From positions 1 to 64,000 of the forward strand of contig JAKTTT010000023.1 in NCBI GenBank assembly GCA_030581615.1: a stretch of 64,000 nucleotides of DNA, read 5' to 3'. Position 1 is the stretch's first letter. Each line of letters opens with the position of its first letter. This DNA comes from Alloascoidea africana (lineage: Eukaryota > Ascomycota > Alloascoideomycetes > Alloascoideales > Alloascoideaceae). A model generated the notes under the pieces. The model was not told the DNA's origin. It ran no database searches and worked only from the letters and a program-made list of their open reading frames with translations. This document shows, in pieces, positions 30,517-41,700 of this stretch. Made by a program: the position numbers and the translations under genes.

Positions 30517-32952
30517 ATGGTGAAACATGAATCTTCAATAATCTACCATCCTTCTCGTATCCCAACTCTTGAAAACCCCAAAAAAGCAAACATTGACGTC
30601 TCCATCCCCGAGTATGAAGAGCCTCTTATTGATATTCGTGACTTTGCCAAGGAAATCACTTCCAATCCAGGTCAACGTTTCAAAGACTACCTAGTTTCCC
30701 TCTTTCCTGTCGCAACATGGATTTATAGATACAACCTCCAATGGCTTTGGGGAGATGTCATTGCCGGTATCACTGTCGGTATTGTCCTGGTGCCCCAATC
30801 AATGTCCTATGCGAAGCTGGCTGGCCTTTCTGCAGAATACGGTCTGTACTCCTCTTTTGTCGGTGTCATGTTCTACTGTTTCTTTGCAACTTCGAAAGAT
30901 GTCTCCATTGGCCCCGTCGCTGTCATGTCTACCCAGGTTGGCAAAGTCGTATCGGCTGTCCAGGATAAATATGGAGACAAGTACCCAGCGCCTGAAATTG
31001 CTACTTTTTTGGCCCTTATTTGTGGTGGTATTGCTTTGGGAATTGGCCTCTTGAGAATAGGTTTTATTCTCGAATTCATCCCAGCCCCCGCTGTCATGGG
31101 CTTTATGACCGGTTCTGCCATTAATATTCTTTGTGGACAGATTCCTTCTCTTCTCGGTAACTCAAGCCATCTCAACACTAGAGACCCAACCTACCTGGTC
31201 ATAATCAATACCCTCAAAAACCTTAAACATTGTGGGCTTGACGCTGCTTTCGGTCTCGTATCCCTTTTTGTCCTCTACTTTTGGAGATTTTTGTGCGATT
31301 ACCTCCCAAAAAAATTCCCAAGGAGAAAGAGATGGTTTTTCTACTTGCAGGTTTTGAGAAACGCTGTTGTTATTGTGTTTGCTACTCTCATCTCTTGGAT
31401 TGTCTGCCGCTCCCATAATGAAGAAGACGGTTACCCAATTAGAATTTTAAAGACCGTTCCTTCTGGTCTTCAACATGTTGGAGTTTTGAAAATCCCCACT
31501 GGAGCCATGGACGCCATTGCTCCTGAGCTTCCCGTTTCCGTAATCATTCTGCTTTTGGAACACATTGCCATCTCGAGATCTTTTGGCCGTATCAACAACT
31601 ACAAGATTAATCCTAACCAAGAGTTGATTGCTATTGGATTCACCAACGTTGTTGGAACTTTCTTCAATGCATACCCAGCCACTGGATCCTTTTCCAGATC
31701 TGCTCTAAAAGCCAAATGTGGTGTTCGAACCCCAATCGCTGGTGTCTTGACTGGTATCGTTGTGCTTATTGCTCTGTACGCCTTGACCGATGCTTTCTAC
31801 TGGATCACACAGGCAGCGCTAAGTGCCATCATTATTCACGCAGTGGGTGATCTTATTGTGTCTCCGAAAAAGCTATGGGAAACTTGGAAGATTTATCCTC
31901 TCGACGGTGGTGTTTTCTTCATCTCAATTATCGTCACTGTCTTCTCTAGCATTGATAACGGTATCTACTTTGCCATTGCTTCTAGTTTGTTTATCTTGCT
32001 GATGAAGCTTGCATTCCCAAGAGGCGAATTCCTCGGAAGAGTGTTTATTGCGGATGTTATTGACCCTGTTGTCATTCCTTCAGCCAACGATTCCGAAGGC
32101 ACAGAGGAAAACGAAACAAAGATTCACGCCATCAAAAAGGATGCTAACCAAGCTGCTCCAAAGATTTCCTCTACTGATGCTCCCAAATACAGAATCGCTT
32201 GGGTCCCACAATCCAAACGAAATTACAATCCCGATCTCAAAGTTTTCCCTGCCCCTGAAGGTGTCATTGTCTTCCGTCCCTCTGAGTGCTTCACCTACCC
32301 CAATTCATCCATGCAAGTGGATAGAGTATACGACAAGGTTCAACAGGTGACGAGAAAGGGCAAGCTCAACTCATATGCCTCGCTCGGTGACAGACCTTGG
32401 AACGACCCAGGTCCCAGAAAGACTGTCCAATACTCAGCAGAAGAACTAGCAGAACTCGACTCCAGACCCATTTTAAGAGCAATTGTATTTGATTTTTCAT
32501 CTGTCACCTCAATCGACTCAACCGCCGTTCAGTACCTTGTCGATCTTCGAGGACAGGTTAATAGATATGCAGATAGAGAAGTTGAGTTCCACTTTGCTGG
32601 GATCCTTTCCCTTTGGGTTAAACGAGCATTGGTTGAAGCAGGCTTTGGCGTGCAGAAGGATCTGAGGCCATCTCACATTAGAACACAGGTTGTTCCGGCG
32701 AACAGAAACATCTGGGAAGATGCGATTACTGGCGGTTATGATAGCATTCGATTCCAGAATCAAGATGAAGCAGATGATGAAGAAAAACGCTTGGACGAGA
32801 AGGAAATAGGTGCTGCAGTTGCCAGTTCCGATGGCTCCTCATCTACAGATGAAAGACGATTCTTGTTGGATGAATCAGCCCAGGGCTATCTTCCAGTTCA
32901 AACAACAAACACGCCTTTCTTCCATTTGGATATCCCGAATTTGGAAAACTGA
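30517..32952 (+). CDS. SUL1: high-affinity sulfate permease (SulP family, Sul1/Sul2)
   Basis: The protein has 811 residues from the ATG at 30517; an in-frame GTG nine bases upstream is not a eukaryotic start. A ~75-residue cytosolic N-terminus precedes the SulP membrane domain. Its signature begins with GDVIAGITVGIVLVPQSMSYAKLAGL and includes SAEYGLYSSFVGVMFYCFFATSKDVSIGPVAVMS and the NVVGTFFNAYPATGSFSRSALK segment. A C-terminal STAS domain spans about residues 560-740, with the core VFDFSSVTSIDSTAVQYLVDL. These proteins import sulfate (and the toxic analogues chromate and selenate) with protons at the plasma membrane. Yeast Sul1 and Sul2 are 859 and 893 aa. The choice between the two paralogues is arbitrary; SUL is the safe level. 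Its TATA box and the long upstream region fit a nutrient-regulated gene. Confidence 0.94.
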   Translation: MVKHESSIIYHPSRIPTLENPKKANIDVSIPEYEEPLIDIRDFAKEITSNPGQRFKDYLVSLFPVATWIYRYNLQWLWGDVIAGITVGIVLVPQSMSYAKLAGLSAEYGLYSSFVGVMFYCFFATSKDVSIGPVAVMSTQVGKVVSAVQDKYGDKYPAPEIATFLALICGGIALGIGLLRIGFILEFIPAPAVMGFMTGSAINILCGQIPSLLGNSSHLNTRDPTYLVIINTLKNLKHCGLDAAFGLVSLFVLYFWRFLCDYLPKKFPRRKRWFFYLQVLRNAVVIVFATLISWIVCRSHNEEDGYPIRILKTVPSGLQHVGVLKIPTGAMDAIAPELPVSVIILLLEHIAISRSFGRINNYKINPNQELIAIGFTNVVGTFFNAYPATGSFSRSALKAKCGVRTPIAGVLTGIVVLIALYALTDAFYWITQAALSAIIIHAVGDLIVSPKKLWETWKIYPLDGGVFFISIIVTVFSSIDNGIYFAIASSLFILLMKLAFPRGEFLGRVFIADVIDPVVIPSANDSEGTEENETKIHAIKKDANQAAPKISSTDAPKYRIAWVPQSKRNYNPDLKVFPAPEGVIVFRPSECFTYPNSSMQVDRVYDKVQQVTRKGKLNSYASLGDRPWNDPGPRKTVQYSAEELAELDSRPILRAIVFDFSSVTSIDSTAVQYLVDLRGQVNRYADREVEFHFAGILSLWVKRALVEAGFGVQKDLRPSHIRTQVVPANRNIWEDAITGGYDSIRFQNQDEADDEEKRLDEKEIGAAVASSDGSSSTDERRFLLDESAQGYLPVQTTNTPFFHLDIPNLEN

Positions 32953-33724
32953 AAGCATGTTTGGAGAATCCATCATTTTCTTACAAGATACACTCTTCTA
33001 CCTGTTTTGATGTCTTCATAATTAACAACCATTATACATCCCATGCTTTGTTTTTGCATTTGTTTTGTTTTGTTTAATCTTATTTCATTGTGTTTTCTCT
33101 CTCCCCCTCAATCTTCATTGTCTTGCTCTTCTGCTTTACGAACCTAGTTGTTGCTGTTGTTGCTGCTGCTGTTGCCATTTCTTGTTACCTTTTTTTTAGT
33201 ATTTTTATTTTCATACGTTAAACGGATAAAGAGATATAGAATGCTATATTCATAGATGTTTAAATCATATAATGTTGGGTGTCGATTTTGGATATCCCTT
33301 CTTGAACCGTTATAAATAACAATACAATCTCACGCATTATAAATATTTGTGAAGTAGAGGAAAGAAGTGAGTACAAAGTTTGAAATTCGGTTATTACCAT
33401 AATAGGAAATATCGACTTCCTGATTCAACAACCTCGACATTATAAACCTATTTGCTGAATCTTTTTCCATCTGTTAAAAAAAATTTACTACTCCAGTTGC
33501 TTGCAATCATCCACTCCTATTCTGGACTTTTCGATCTAAATATTTCCCAATTAGACGAATACTCGTTCCCCTTGGAACCTGTCCGGGTAACAGCAAATGC
33601 ATGTTTATGTCCAATCACAGAGGTCAAAATGGGATGCTTACTACGCACACGGGGAGAGAAGAAACCAGTGCAATAATAATTATCTAGTTGCAAAGACACA
33701 ACTTGATTTTCTTTTCTCCATATC
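32953..33724. other. intergenic region between sulfate permease and complex I subunit
   Basis: About 770 bp comprising the sulfate permease 3' flank and the NUO51-type promoter. A short TTG/CTG trinucleotide tract lies at 33147-33176. A TATAAAT string occurs near 33310. No gene is evident. Confidence 0.5.
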
Positions 33725-35212
33725 ATGCTTTCCACATCATTCCGTGGCCGAACAATTGGTCGGTTTTCCTCACTCCCCAACCTCAAGCGAACTCTTGCCA
33801 CTGTTGCAGATGGTTCAAACCCTGCTAGTACGCGGCATTACGGAGGTTTAAAAGATTCAGATCGTATCTTTCAAAATGTATATGGCAAGTATGGACATGA
33901 TTTGAAAAGTGCACAACGGATGGGTGATTGGTACAAGACGAAAGAAATCATACTGAAAGGGGATAAATGGATCATTGATGAGATGAAGAAGTCCGGATTG
34001 AGAGGACGTGGAGGTGCTGGTTTCCCATCTGGATTGAAATGGTCATTTATGAATCCACCGGGTTGGGAAAAAAATGTTGGACCAAGATATTTGGTCGTCA
34101 ATGCAGATGAAGGAGAACCAGGAACATGTAAAGATCGAGAAATTATTCGAAAAGATCCTCATAAATTAGTTGAAGGATGTTTACTTGCCGGTAGAGGAAT
34201 GAATGCAACTGCTGCTTATATATACATCCGTGGTGAATTTTACAACGAAACAGTGATTTTACAAAATGCAATTAATGAAGCTTACAAAGCGGGACTAATT
34301 GGCAAAAATGCTTGTGGTTCAGGCTATGATTTTGACATTTTCATTCATCGTGGAATGGGCGCCTACGTCTGTGGAGAAGAAACCGCTCTTATTGAATCTA
34401 TAGAGGGTAAAGCTGGGAAACCAAGATTAAAACCACCTTTCCCTGCAGGTGTGGGTCTATTTGGTAGACCTTCTACAGTGAGCAATGTCGAAACCGTAGC
34501 TGTTGCTCCCACAATTCTAAGGCGTGGTGGAGATTGGTTTGCTTCGTTTGGACGGCCTAGGAATTCGGGTACAAAGCTGTTTTGTATATCAGGTCATGTT
34601 AATGAGCCTTGCACTGTGGAGGAAGAAATGTCAATTCCATTAAAAGAGTTGCTTGAGCGTCATTGCGGAGGTGTTCGAGGTGGATGGGATAACCTACTTG
34701 GCGTTATTCCTGGTGGATGCTCCGTTCCTATTCTTCCCAAAGACGTTTGTGAAAATGTGCTTATGGATTATGATGCTTTAAAAGATGAAGGATCTGGTCT
34801 TGGTACAGCTGCTGTGATAGTTATGGATAAGAGCACCGATATCGTCCGTGCCATTCAAAGATTTGCCTATTTCTATAAACATGAATCCTGTGGCCAATGT
34901 ACACCATGTCGCGAGGGAACAACATGGCTATTGAAAATCATGGATAGGTTGAACAATGGCCAAGCAAAGGAGAAAGAAATTGAAATGTTGTATGAGTTAA
35001 CGAAAGAAGTTGAGGGTCATACTATTTGTGCTCTGGGTGATGCTGCCGCTTGGCCTATTCAAGGGTTAATACGACGATTCCGCCCTGAAATTGTGAAGAA
35101 AATACAAACGTTTGAAGAACAAATGGGGAGCGTCTCATATGGTGGTTGGATGAAGGATGCAAAACTATTGAATGGTAAAGTTGAAGGAGCTCCTGTTCCT
35201 GGTCATCACTAA
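33725..35212 (+). CDS. NADH:ubiquinone oxidoreductase 51-kDa subunit (NDUFV1/Nuo51/NUBM)
   Basis: The protein has 495 residues, full length for the family. The N-terminal ~30 residues ([28 protein letters not shown]) are basic and hydroxylated without acids, typical of a mitochondrial presequence. The NADH/FMN-binding core includes [16 protein letters not shown] and [15 protein letters not shown]. The N3 [4Fe-4S] ligands are C389, C392 and C395 in [13 protein letters not shown], and the fourth Cys lies in [12 protein letters not shown]. This is the electron-entry subunit of respiratory complex I: it oxidises NADH with FMN on the matrix arm. Its presence means the organism has a conventional rotenone-sensitive complex I. 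No intron is present. Confidence 0.97.
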   Translation: MLSTSFRGRTIGRFSSLPNLKRTLATVADGSNPASTRHYGGLKDSDRIFQNVYGKYGHDLKSAQRMGDWYKTKEIILKGDKWIIDEMKKSGLRGRGGAGFPSGLKWSFMNPPGWEKNVGPRYLVVNADEGEPGTCKDREIIRKDPHKLVEGCLLAGRGMNATAAYIYIRGEFYNETVILQNAINEAYKAGLIGKNACGSGYDFDIFIHRGMGAYVCGEETALIESIEGKAGKPRLKPPFPAGVGLFGRPSTVSNVETVAVAPTILRRGGDWFASFGRPRNSGTKLFCISGHVNEPCTVEEEMSIPLKELLERHCGGVRGGWDNLLGVIPGGCSVPILPKDVCENVLMDYDALKDEGSGLGTAAVIVMDKSTDIVRAIQRFAYFYKHESCGQCTPCREGTTWLLKIMDRLNNGQAKEKEIEMLYELTKEVEGHTICALGDAAAWPIQGLIRRFRPEIVKKIQTFEEQMGSVSYGGWMKDAKLLNGKVEGAPVPGHH

Positions 35213-35611
35213 ACCAACTTGTGCAACTTATTTTTGTCTCTATTTATTCTCATTTATTGAAAGTCTTGGGCATTTACGTATCTTTTTTTTTTTGGAACGT
35301 GTAGTGAAATAGTTTTGTACCGGTATCATCACGATAAACATGGATATGCTTTTTTCCGATTTTTTCTGTAGAATTAACTATACTTTTGTAAGTAATTTAC
35401 CGTGCTGCTAGAATAGTATTATCCATGCTCTGAGATAATCCGGTTTCTCCTCTTGGCATCGATTCATTTTCAATTAAGATACGACCTGTGAGAAACTTGA
35501 ATTGAATTGAACGTTTCTGTCTCCTGACAGGTACCGTAATGGCACTATTAGCTGAGCACACTTTCTGCATTAAAATTTGAGATCCAAGCTTCATCTAGAT
35601 ATCCATCCCCA
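35213..35611. other. 3' flank of the complex I gene leading into helicase debris
   Basis: About 400 bp. On the minus strand a 65-codon open frame (35397-35594) with an ATG has no recognisable domain. It lies immediately outside the left arm of the inverted repeat and may be remnant sequence of the same origin. Confidence 0.35.
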
Positions 35612-35925
35612 ACAGTCAGTACTAAGCTCACATTTGGATGGTTAATGCCATGCGAAAATGTCCTGGTTCCTACATTACCCTTTCGTCACCAGTAAACCAC
35701 TTTTCATATGAGTCTTGCTTTTCAGCCCTAGCTAGCCATATCACCTGTAAATTGAACCCATGACTTTCCTGCAGCGATACTAGAAACCATATCTTTGGAT
35801 GGGCACATTATTACCGCCCTTTCACTCTCAGGAGCATCTGCAATAAATTTCTCTATAACTTTGTAAACGTAATCCAGCCATGATGTTTTCTCATGTAAGT
35901 TGATGTATAATTTGGAGAACACGAT
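35612..35925 (-). pseudogene. RecQ-type helicase C-domain fragment, left copy
   Basis: The minus strand encodes a fragment reading WLDYVYKVIEKFIADAPES, RAVIMCPSKDMVSSIAA and a following VQFTGDM. This resembles the start of the helicase C domain in RecQ-like proteins, where a strand like VIIFCxSxxxxxxIA precedes the Y/F-x-G/A-x-M step. Only this portion of a helicase is present. No Walker A or DEAH region is found anywhere in the window, so it cannot be an active enzyme. The family is common as multi-copy and subtelomeric helicase genes in fungi. I cannot tell whether the parent was a host gene or a mobile one. Confidence 0.6.
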
Positions 35926-36240
35926 GTCCTTTCAACTCCATACTTTTACCCAATAACTTACAGGAGAAAACGGCATGGCTGGATTATGTTTGCAAAGTTA
36001 TAGAGAAATTTATTGCAGATGCTCCTGAGAGTGAAAGGGCGGTAATAATGTGCCCATCCAAAGATATGGTTTCTAGTATCGCTGCAGGAAAGTCATGGGT
36101 TCAATTTACAGGTGATATGACTAGGGCCGAAAAGCAAGACTCGTACGAAAAGTGGGTTATTGGTGACGAAGGGTAATGGTAGGAACCAGTGTATTTTCGC
36201 ATGACATTAACCATCCAAATGTGAGCTTAGTACTGATTGT
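35612..36240. repeat. 0.6-kb near-palindromic inverted repeat built from helicase fragments
   Basis: The left arm (35612-35901) and right arm (35955-36240) are reverse complements at roughly 93% identity by eye, separated by a 53-bp spacer. The central ~130 bp of each arm is identical, and the differences and small indels lie towards the arm ends. Both arms encode the same protein fragment (see the two pseudogene entries). The right arm continues helicase-like sequence beyond the repeat, whereas the left arm does not. This fits an inverted duplication that copied part of the fragment. Confidence 0.9.
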
Positions 36241-36300
36241 CGCGGGTGGAATGGATCCTGTGGATATTATTCAAGTCGTGGGTGTAGCGTGCTGTTAGTT
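35955..36300 (+). pseudogene. RecQ-type helicase C-domain fragment, right copy
   Basis: The plus strand encodes the same fragment as the left arm and carries on with MTRAEKQDSYEKWVIGDEG. In a shifted frame it continues with VMVGTSVFSHDINHPNVSLVL and DPVDIIQVVG. These resemble motif V (VATxAFGMGIDxPNVRxV) and the D-x-x-Q-E-x-G-R-A-G motif VI of RecQ helicases, with the expected order and spacing; the arginine-finger residues are lost. It is a decayed partial gene copy, extending about 60 bp beyond the inverted repeat. Confidence 0.6.
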
Positions 36301-37070
36301 TTGTAACGTGAAATAACGCGAACATCAAGCCAGTGAAAAGTTTAATTGAAGGAAAAAATATGGATATGATTTCTTTTTCTTTCTATCTAAAGAATGAATG
36401 CACTATTTAAGTAATTCTACTTGTGTTAACGATAGATTGTTCATGAAGATCACCCAAGAAGATAGGGGTTTCTTGAATGATGCTCTGAAGTTTAAGAGCA
36501 TAATAATAGGAAATAGGGTACTTTTAGGTGAATAAAAGTAAATAAGATATGACCATGTCGGTCACATATTACAGTGGGGGTTCACAATAGTATTCAAGTC
36601 CTCTTCAAAAGCTGTACAGGGAAGACTTAGCAAGGTAAGTAGTCTCGGATAGTCACAGAGACGAGCTTTAAAAGTGGAAAAGGTAATAATTGAAGGCCCA
36701 CATTAGAGAAAATGATTCTATTGAACCTACAGAAAGACACCAATTCTGTAGTTGTTCAGTATGTCACCACATGCTATCTGGAACTGCCAGATCTTGACAC
36801 CTTCCTCTTGTCAAAGACCGAGACCAAACATCCTTTTAATCTATTGCCAACTGAAAAGTGGCATTCAACAGTCAGGCGCAGGTCACCTCGCCTGTTTTTT
36901 CTATCATTTATCCACCCCAAGCCAAGCTGGGAAAGCTGGAGAGAGAAGAGTCCGAATGTTCAAAACTCCCCTTTCGGAGAGGTAAAGATGTATGGATGTT
37001 TCACAGAGGTGAAGAAAGTCGAAAAAAGATGTGAAGCTAACGCTAATCGAAGAGAACAAATAGAAAAAGG
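36301..37070. other. intergenic region upstream of RCM1
   Basis: About 770 bp without a recognised gene. A 120-codon ATG frame (36712-37074) runs into the RCM1 start and overlaps it as ATGA. It has no family resemblance and is most likely leader sequence or an upstream frame. Confidence 0.45.
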
Positions 37071-38444
37071 ATGAGCTCTTTATACCATGAGGCTGTCCAG
37101 TTCTTGGACAGCAATCCCAAAAAGGGTTCTCTTCAGTCCCGAATATTCAATTCAAAACTTAAATCCGACCCCAAGCAAGTATTTGCTCTCGTTTCTTCAA
37201 CACTCAAATACAAGCGTTTTCTCGAAGTGATAATAAAGCGAGCCCAATTATTGAAACAAGAACCAAGGTTAAAACCAAATATGGCACTGCTTTTGGTTCA
37301 CGATTTACTTCTTTCAAAATCCAAGCGAATAAATATGGGGAAAAATCCACTAAAAGAGGCAGTTTTACGGCACAAGACTAGACTAAATGGAGAATATATT
37401 AAGCTGAAACTGAAACACAAAGCCAGAGATTTGGATGAGCTGATCGAAGAAGATGGGCCGCCAATCCGGTGGTTTCGAGTGAACACGATCAAGACAACAG
37501 TAGAGAAAGCAATGTCCGAATTGAAGCACCTTGCCAAGCTGGAAACCTTAGATTCTCCAGAGAAGGGAATTCCACTTAACAGTATATACCATGATAAAAT
37601 TATCCCACATTTGTTTGGGGTCAATCCTAAAGAGCCAATAGCTACTACTGGTCTTTATAAGAGAGGAGAAATAATAATACAGGACAGAGCTTCATGTTTC
37701 CCTGCTCATATCCTTCATCCAAAAAAAGGCGATACAGTAATAGATGCCTGTGCAGCTCCTGGTAATAAAACAAGTCATTTAGCCGCATATGTGGGAAATT
37801 CTCCGAATTTAGTATTTGCGTTTGAAAAAGACCCTAGAAGAGGACAAATTCTGCAGAAAATGATCTCCAGAGCAGGTGGTTCCAACTGTGTCAAAATAAC
37901 AGTTGGCGACTTTACAGAAACAAACCCCAAAGATTATGAAACGGTTAAAGGTATGGTGGTCGACCCTTCATGTTCAGGATCGGGCATTTTTGGAAGGGCT
38001 TATGAGGAACAGGACGAGGCTGAATCATACAGTAAGGACCGGCTTGCTAAACTGGCGGCATTTCAGTTTGCGATAATGAAACATTCGCTTTCATTTCCTG
38101 GAGCTTTGAAAGTTGTCTATTCCACCTGTTCTATTCATGCAGAAGAGAATGAGCAAGTCGTAAAGAAGCTACTCGAAGACCAGATGGTTCAGGGCTTGGG
38201 ATGGAAGTTATGCCGTCGGGAAGATGTCCTTCCAGAATGGACTAGACGAGGCTATCCGAAGGAGTTTTCAGGCTTCGAAAATGCCAAAGAGCTGGCTGAT
38301 GGTTGTATTCGGGTATTACCTAAGGTTGATGGTGGAATCGGCTTTTTCGCGGCTGCTTTTGAAAGAGAATCTCCCGCAACTACTCAAGATAGCGATGACG
38401 AGTATGATGAGAGCGAGAGCGAATGGGCAGGATTCAGCGATTAA
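37071..38444 (+). CDS. RCM1: 25S rRNA m5C methyltransferase Rcm1 (NSUN5 family)
   Basis: The protein has 457 residues from the ATG at 37071 (yeast Rcm1 is 490). The N-terminal domain (SSLYHEAVQFLDSNPKKGSLQSRIF) matches the NSUN5/Rcm1 subfamily. The SAM-binding fold has motif I in VIDACAAPGNKTSHLAAYV. The two family cysteines lie in motif IV (VDPSCSGSGIF) and motif VI (VYSTCSIHAEENEQVV). The enzyme methylates a cytosine of the large-subunit rRNA (C2278 in yeast) in the nucleolus. The acidic C-terminus (SDDEYDESESE) is typical of nucleolar proteins. There are no introns. The gene is convergent with the MBP1-like gene (298 bp between stops). Confidence 0.95.
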   Translation: MSSLYHEAVQFLDSNPKKGSLQSRIFNSKLKSDPKQVFALVSSTLKYKRFLEVIIKRAQLLKQEPRLKPNMALLLVHDLLLSKSKRINMGKNPLKEAVLRHKTRLNGEYIKLKLKHKARDLDELIEEDGPPIRWFRVNTIKTTVEKAMSELKHLAKLETLDSPEKGIPLNSIYHDKIIPHLFGVNPKEPIATTGLYKRGEIIIQDRASCFPAHILHPKKGDTVIDACAAPGNKTSHLAAYVGNSPNLVFAFEKDPRRGQILQKMISRAGGSNCVKITVGDFTETNPKDYETVKGMVVDPSCSGSGIFGRAYEEQDEAESYSKDRLAKLAAFQFAIMKHSLSFPGALKVVYSTCSIHAEENEQVVKKLLEDQMVQGLGWKLCRREDVLPEWTRRGYPKEFSGFENAKELADGCIRVLPKVDGGIGFFAAAFERESPATTQDSDDEYDESESEWAGFSD

Positions 38445-38742
38445 TTGACAGTTATCGACCAGACTAGTTTTCAAAGACCAATCGGCATAATTTCATCATA
38501 GCATTCTTGATTGTATAGTCATCAAACTAAGTTATAGATTAACATATAGCTTCAAAAAAAAAGAAACAAATTAAAATAAAACAGAAGGTATAATTTAGAC
38601 AAATATGCCAGAAAGACCAACCAAACCTAGCAATAAACAGTTGTATAATACAGTCAAACAGTAAAGAAAACAATAATATATCCTGAAATTATTCCCAATC
38701 AATTCCCAGAAAAAAACTTTTCAATCTAGAAAGCTTGTAATA

Positions 38743-41700
38743 TCAACTTGTAGAATTTTCATCAACTTTTCTTAAGAATCCAGCGACTCGCCCAATATCA
38801 ACTTCATCAGGATCGCTTTCGACAGCTTGTACCAAACCTTCCAGCAGTGAATCAACTCTGTCTTCTTGCACGCCTGTGCAAAGAGCAACCACTTTTCTAA
38901 ACTTTTGTTCCAGATTTCGACTCTTATTTCTCAGTTCCACGGCCAATTGTTGAAAGTTGGCCTGGTTCTTCTTGTAAGCCTCGATTCTTGCTTTCAAGAT
39001 AACCACTGGTGGCAGCAGATCCGGAGGGATAGAATCTGACTGGGCCAATATTTCCTTTTCCGTCCTGCCTTCTTCTAACAGCTTCAGAACAGGCCAGACT
39101 CGGAATGGCTCATCGGCATCAAAGTCGCCATCAAATTTCTGTCCATGACCAAAACTTGCTGTTTGTTGTTTAAATCTGCTATCTTCTTCAGCAATTGCCC
39201 TTTCCAAATTCTGTCCTCTCTGTCTTAGTTCCGTAAGCTTGCTCGTTAGAGACTTTAGATGATCAAGCTTACGTCTAGAGTCTGACAACTTTACTGTTGA
39301 ATCCCGTAATTGGCCGTGTATGTTATCAATCAACTTTTGCTTTACTTGCATTTCTTCTTTAAAGTCCTTATCCAGCCCCTGCAACAAGGTCGTTACTGTG
39401 CTAAGCGTAGTGCCCGACTGTTGGGCAGCTAAACGGTCAGGAGAAGCTGAAGGAAACCCCAGAGGTTTACTACTACTGGTAGGGGCCGTAACTCTATCTC
39501 CAGAAGGTGCTCCAGATGATAACTCTGACCCGTTGAGCATAATACCAAAATCCAAAGGTCGAAGTCCAGCTCTATTCGGGATACTTGGGTCAGCTCCAAC
39601 ATCAAGAAGTTGCTGAACAATAGCCTTGTTCCCTATTCGGGCAGCAATATTCAAACAAGTATCACCATTTCTGTCTTGAGCATTGACAACTTCGTTCATA
39701 AACCTGCCCAAGCCAATTGCATCCTTCTTCAAAAAGGAACCTTTTCTGACTATCCATTCCAATAGACATTCAAGGTAGTAACGACTTGCACTACTTCGAC
39801 CACGTACGCCTGCCGTCAGAGCTATGTGATGCAGTACAGTTCTTCCTTGTTTATCCAAGATAGTAATACAGTGATAGAGCAGGTCCAATAGTTCTGGAAA
39901 GCATCCATGGTCGTAATTATTGGTAACAAGTGTTGCTCTGACAAGCGCTGTTTCTCCATTGTCATTCACACGAATTCTGTTGCAACCATTCTCAATTAAA
40001 TCCTTGACCAAAGGTAATCGAGCTAGTGCCGCGGCCCAGTGCAATGGAGTGTGTGCAGAATCGTCTATTGGTATATTGAAATTTATGGTCTTGATCGTAT
40101 CCTCATTTCCAAAAATGTCAAGCAGAGTGCTTCCAGGGTTTCCTAAGAATATTTGCGTAATCATCTCAGTGGATTGTTCGAATTCAGGAATTTCGTTCTT
40201 ATCTAGAGGAGGGATTCCAAATGGTTGATTTGGATTTTCGATTTCCTGTTCAAAAACCTCATTTAGAATACTATTATCGCCGTTAGAAGGGGAACCAAGT
40301 TCTTGTCCTTGACTAGGAACAGTGCCGTTTGAGGCTTGAGTGGAGCTTCCGGACACTAATCTTCTCCTTTTGATATTCTCTGGCTCCTTTTGATCGTAGA
40401 AAGAACCATTGTTCCGTTTTCCCGAGCCACTATCAAAAGCCGCCAAACTGTTCAAGGCAGCATTCGCGCTAAGACTTAGACTGTTATTTATATTGTTGTT
40501 CCTATCAAGCGCGTATTGGGAAGGATGCTGCTGCTGCTGCTGCTGCTGCTGAGGTTGTTGTTGCTGCTGTTGTTGTTGTTGTTGTTGTTGTTGCTGCTGT
40601 TGTTGCTGTTGCTGAGATCCTCCATAGATTCCACTTCCTCCAGACATGCCCATATCCATCACCGGAAAACTATCCGTTAGGCGTTTTCTTCTGGCAGCCA
40701 TCGCTTGTTCTTTCGTGGGTGTTGGCGTAGAACCACCATTTTCTGACCCGTTGAGATCATAGTGTAATAATGGGGCGAGCAAGTCATACACAGAGTATTG
40801 TCTACACAATTGAATTCCCCGTTGATAAGGGACCCAGGTCCCCTGGTATTTACCATATCCTCCTTGGACCTTCTCAATGTCGCCGGGCAGAATTTCTCTT
40901 TCCAGAATCTTTGTTCGACGAGCTTTATCAACTCCAGCCACTTTTAAAATTTGGGTAGCATTCAGAGAAGAGTCATACATTCTTCTCATAACCGAAACAC
41001 CGTTCACCGTCATTTCGAGTACCCGAACGCTAGAGTATGTGGCCTTGAAATGAAAACCGTTAGATACGAAACTTAATAATCAGTGCCCTAGAAAAGAGAC
41101 TTACGGTATAAATATCGCTCAGATCATTGCGCTGGCTCATTATGAAGCTATGAGGGTTGTTTCTGAAATTGAACGATGCTGGGCCTGGTTGGGACTGTTG
41201 TCCCATGCTCTGGGATGTTTGAGTCTGTGGCTCTGCTTGCGACTGCGTTTGCGGCTGATTTTGCGTCTGTGCCTGAGTGGGTGACTGCGATTGCGAATGC
41301 AATTGGGGCTGAGATTGAGATTGAGAAAGACTTGAAGAGCTAGTCGTGGGGCCCGCGGTAGTGTTTGCCGTGTTTGCTTGGGTGGGTAGAGACATCTGGT
41401 CTGAAGGGATCGAATGGGGAACATTACTGTCCTCTGGCGTGGGGGGATCTTGAAACGAAGAGCCTGCTCTTAACGTGTCCATATTTGAAGGTTTTATCGT
41501 AGTGTCTGGCACTGTGTTGATATCTTTTGCTCTGGGAGCCAGACTTCCATTCGAAGCACCGTTACTAGAATTGGCATCAGCATCCACATCAGTATCAACA
41601 GTCGGTTCCTTATTATTGTCATTCTTCTGTTCTGCACCGGAAACGTAAGCCAGCGAACCATTGTTGCCATCATTCAAAGGGTTGTCTACATCCATTGCCA

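Noticed and set aside
35397-35594. 65-codon minus-strand frame next to the inverted repeat as a gene
   Set aside because: Short, without a domain and adjacent to decayed sequence; treated as flanking debris.
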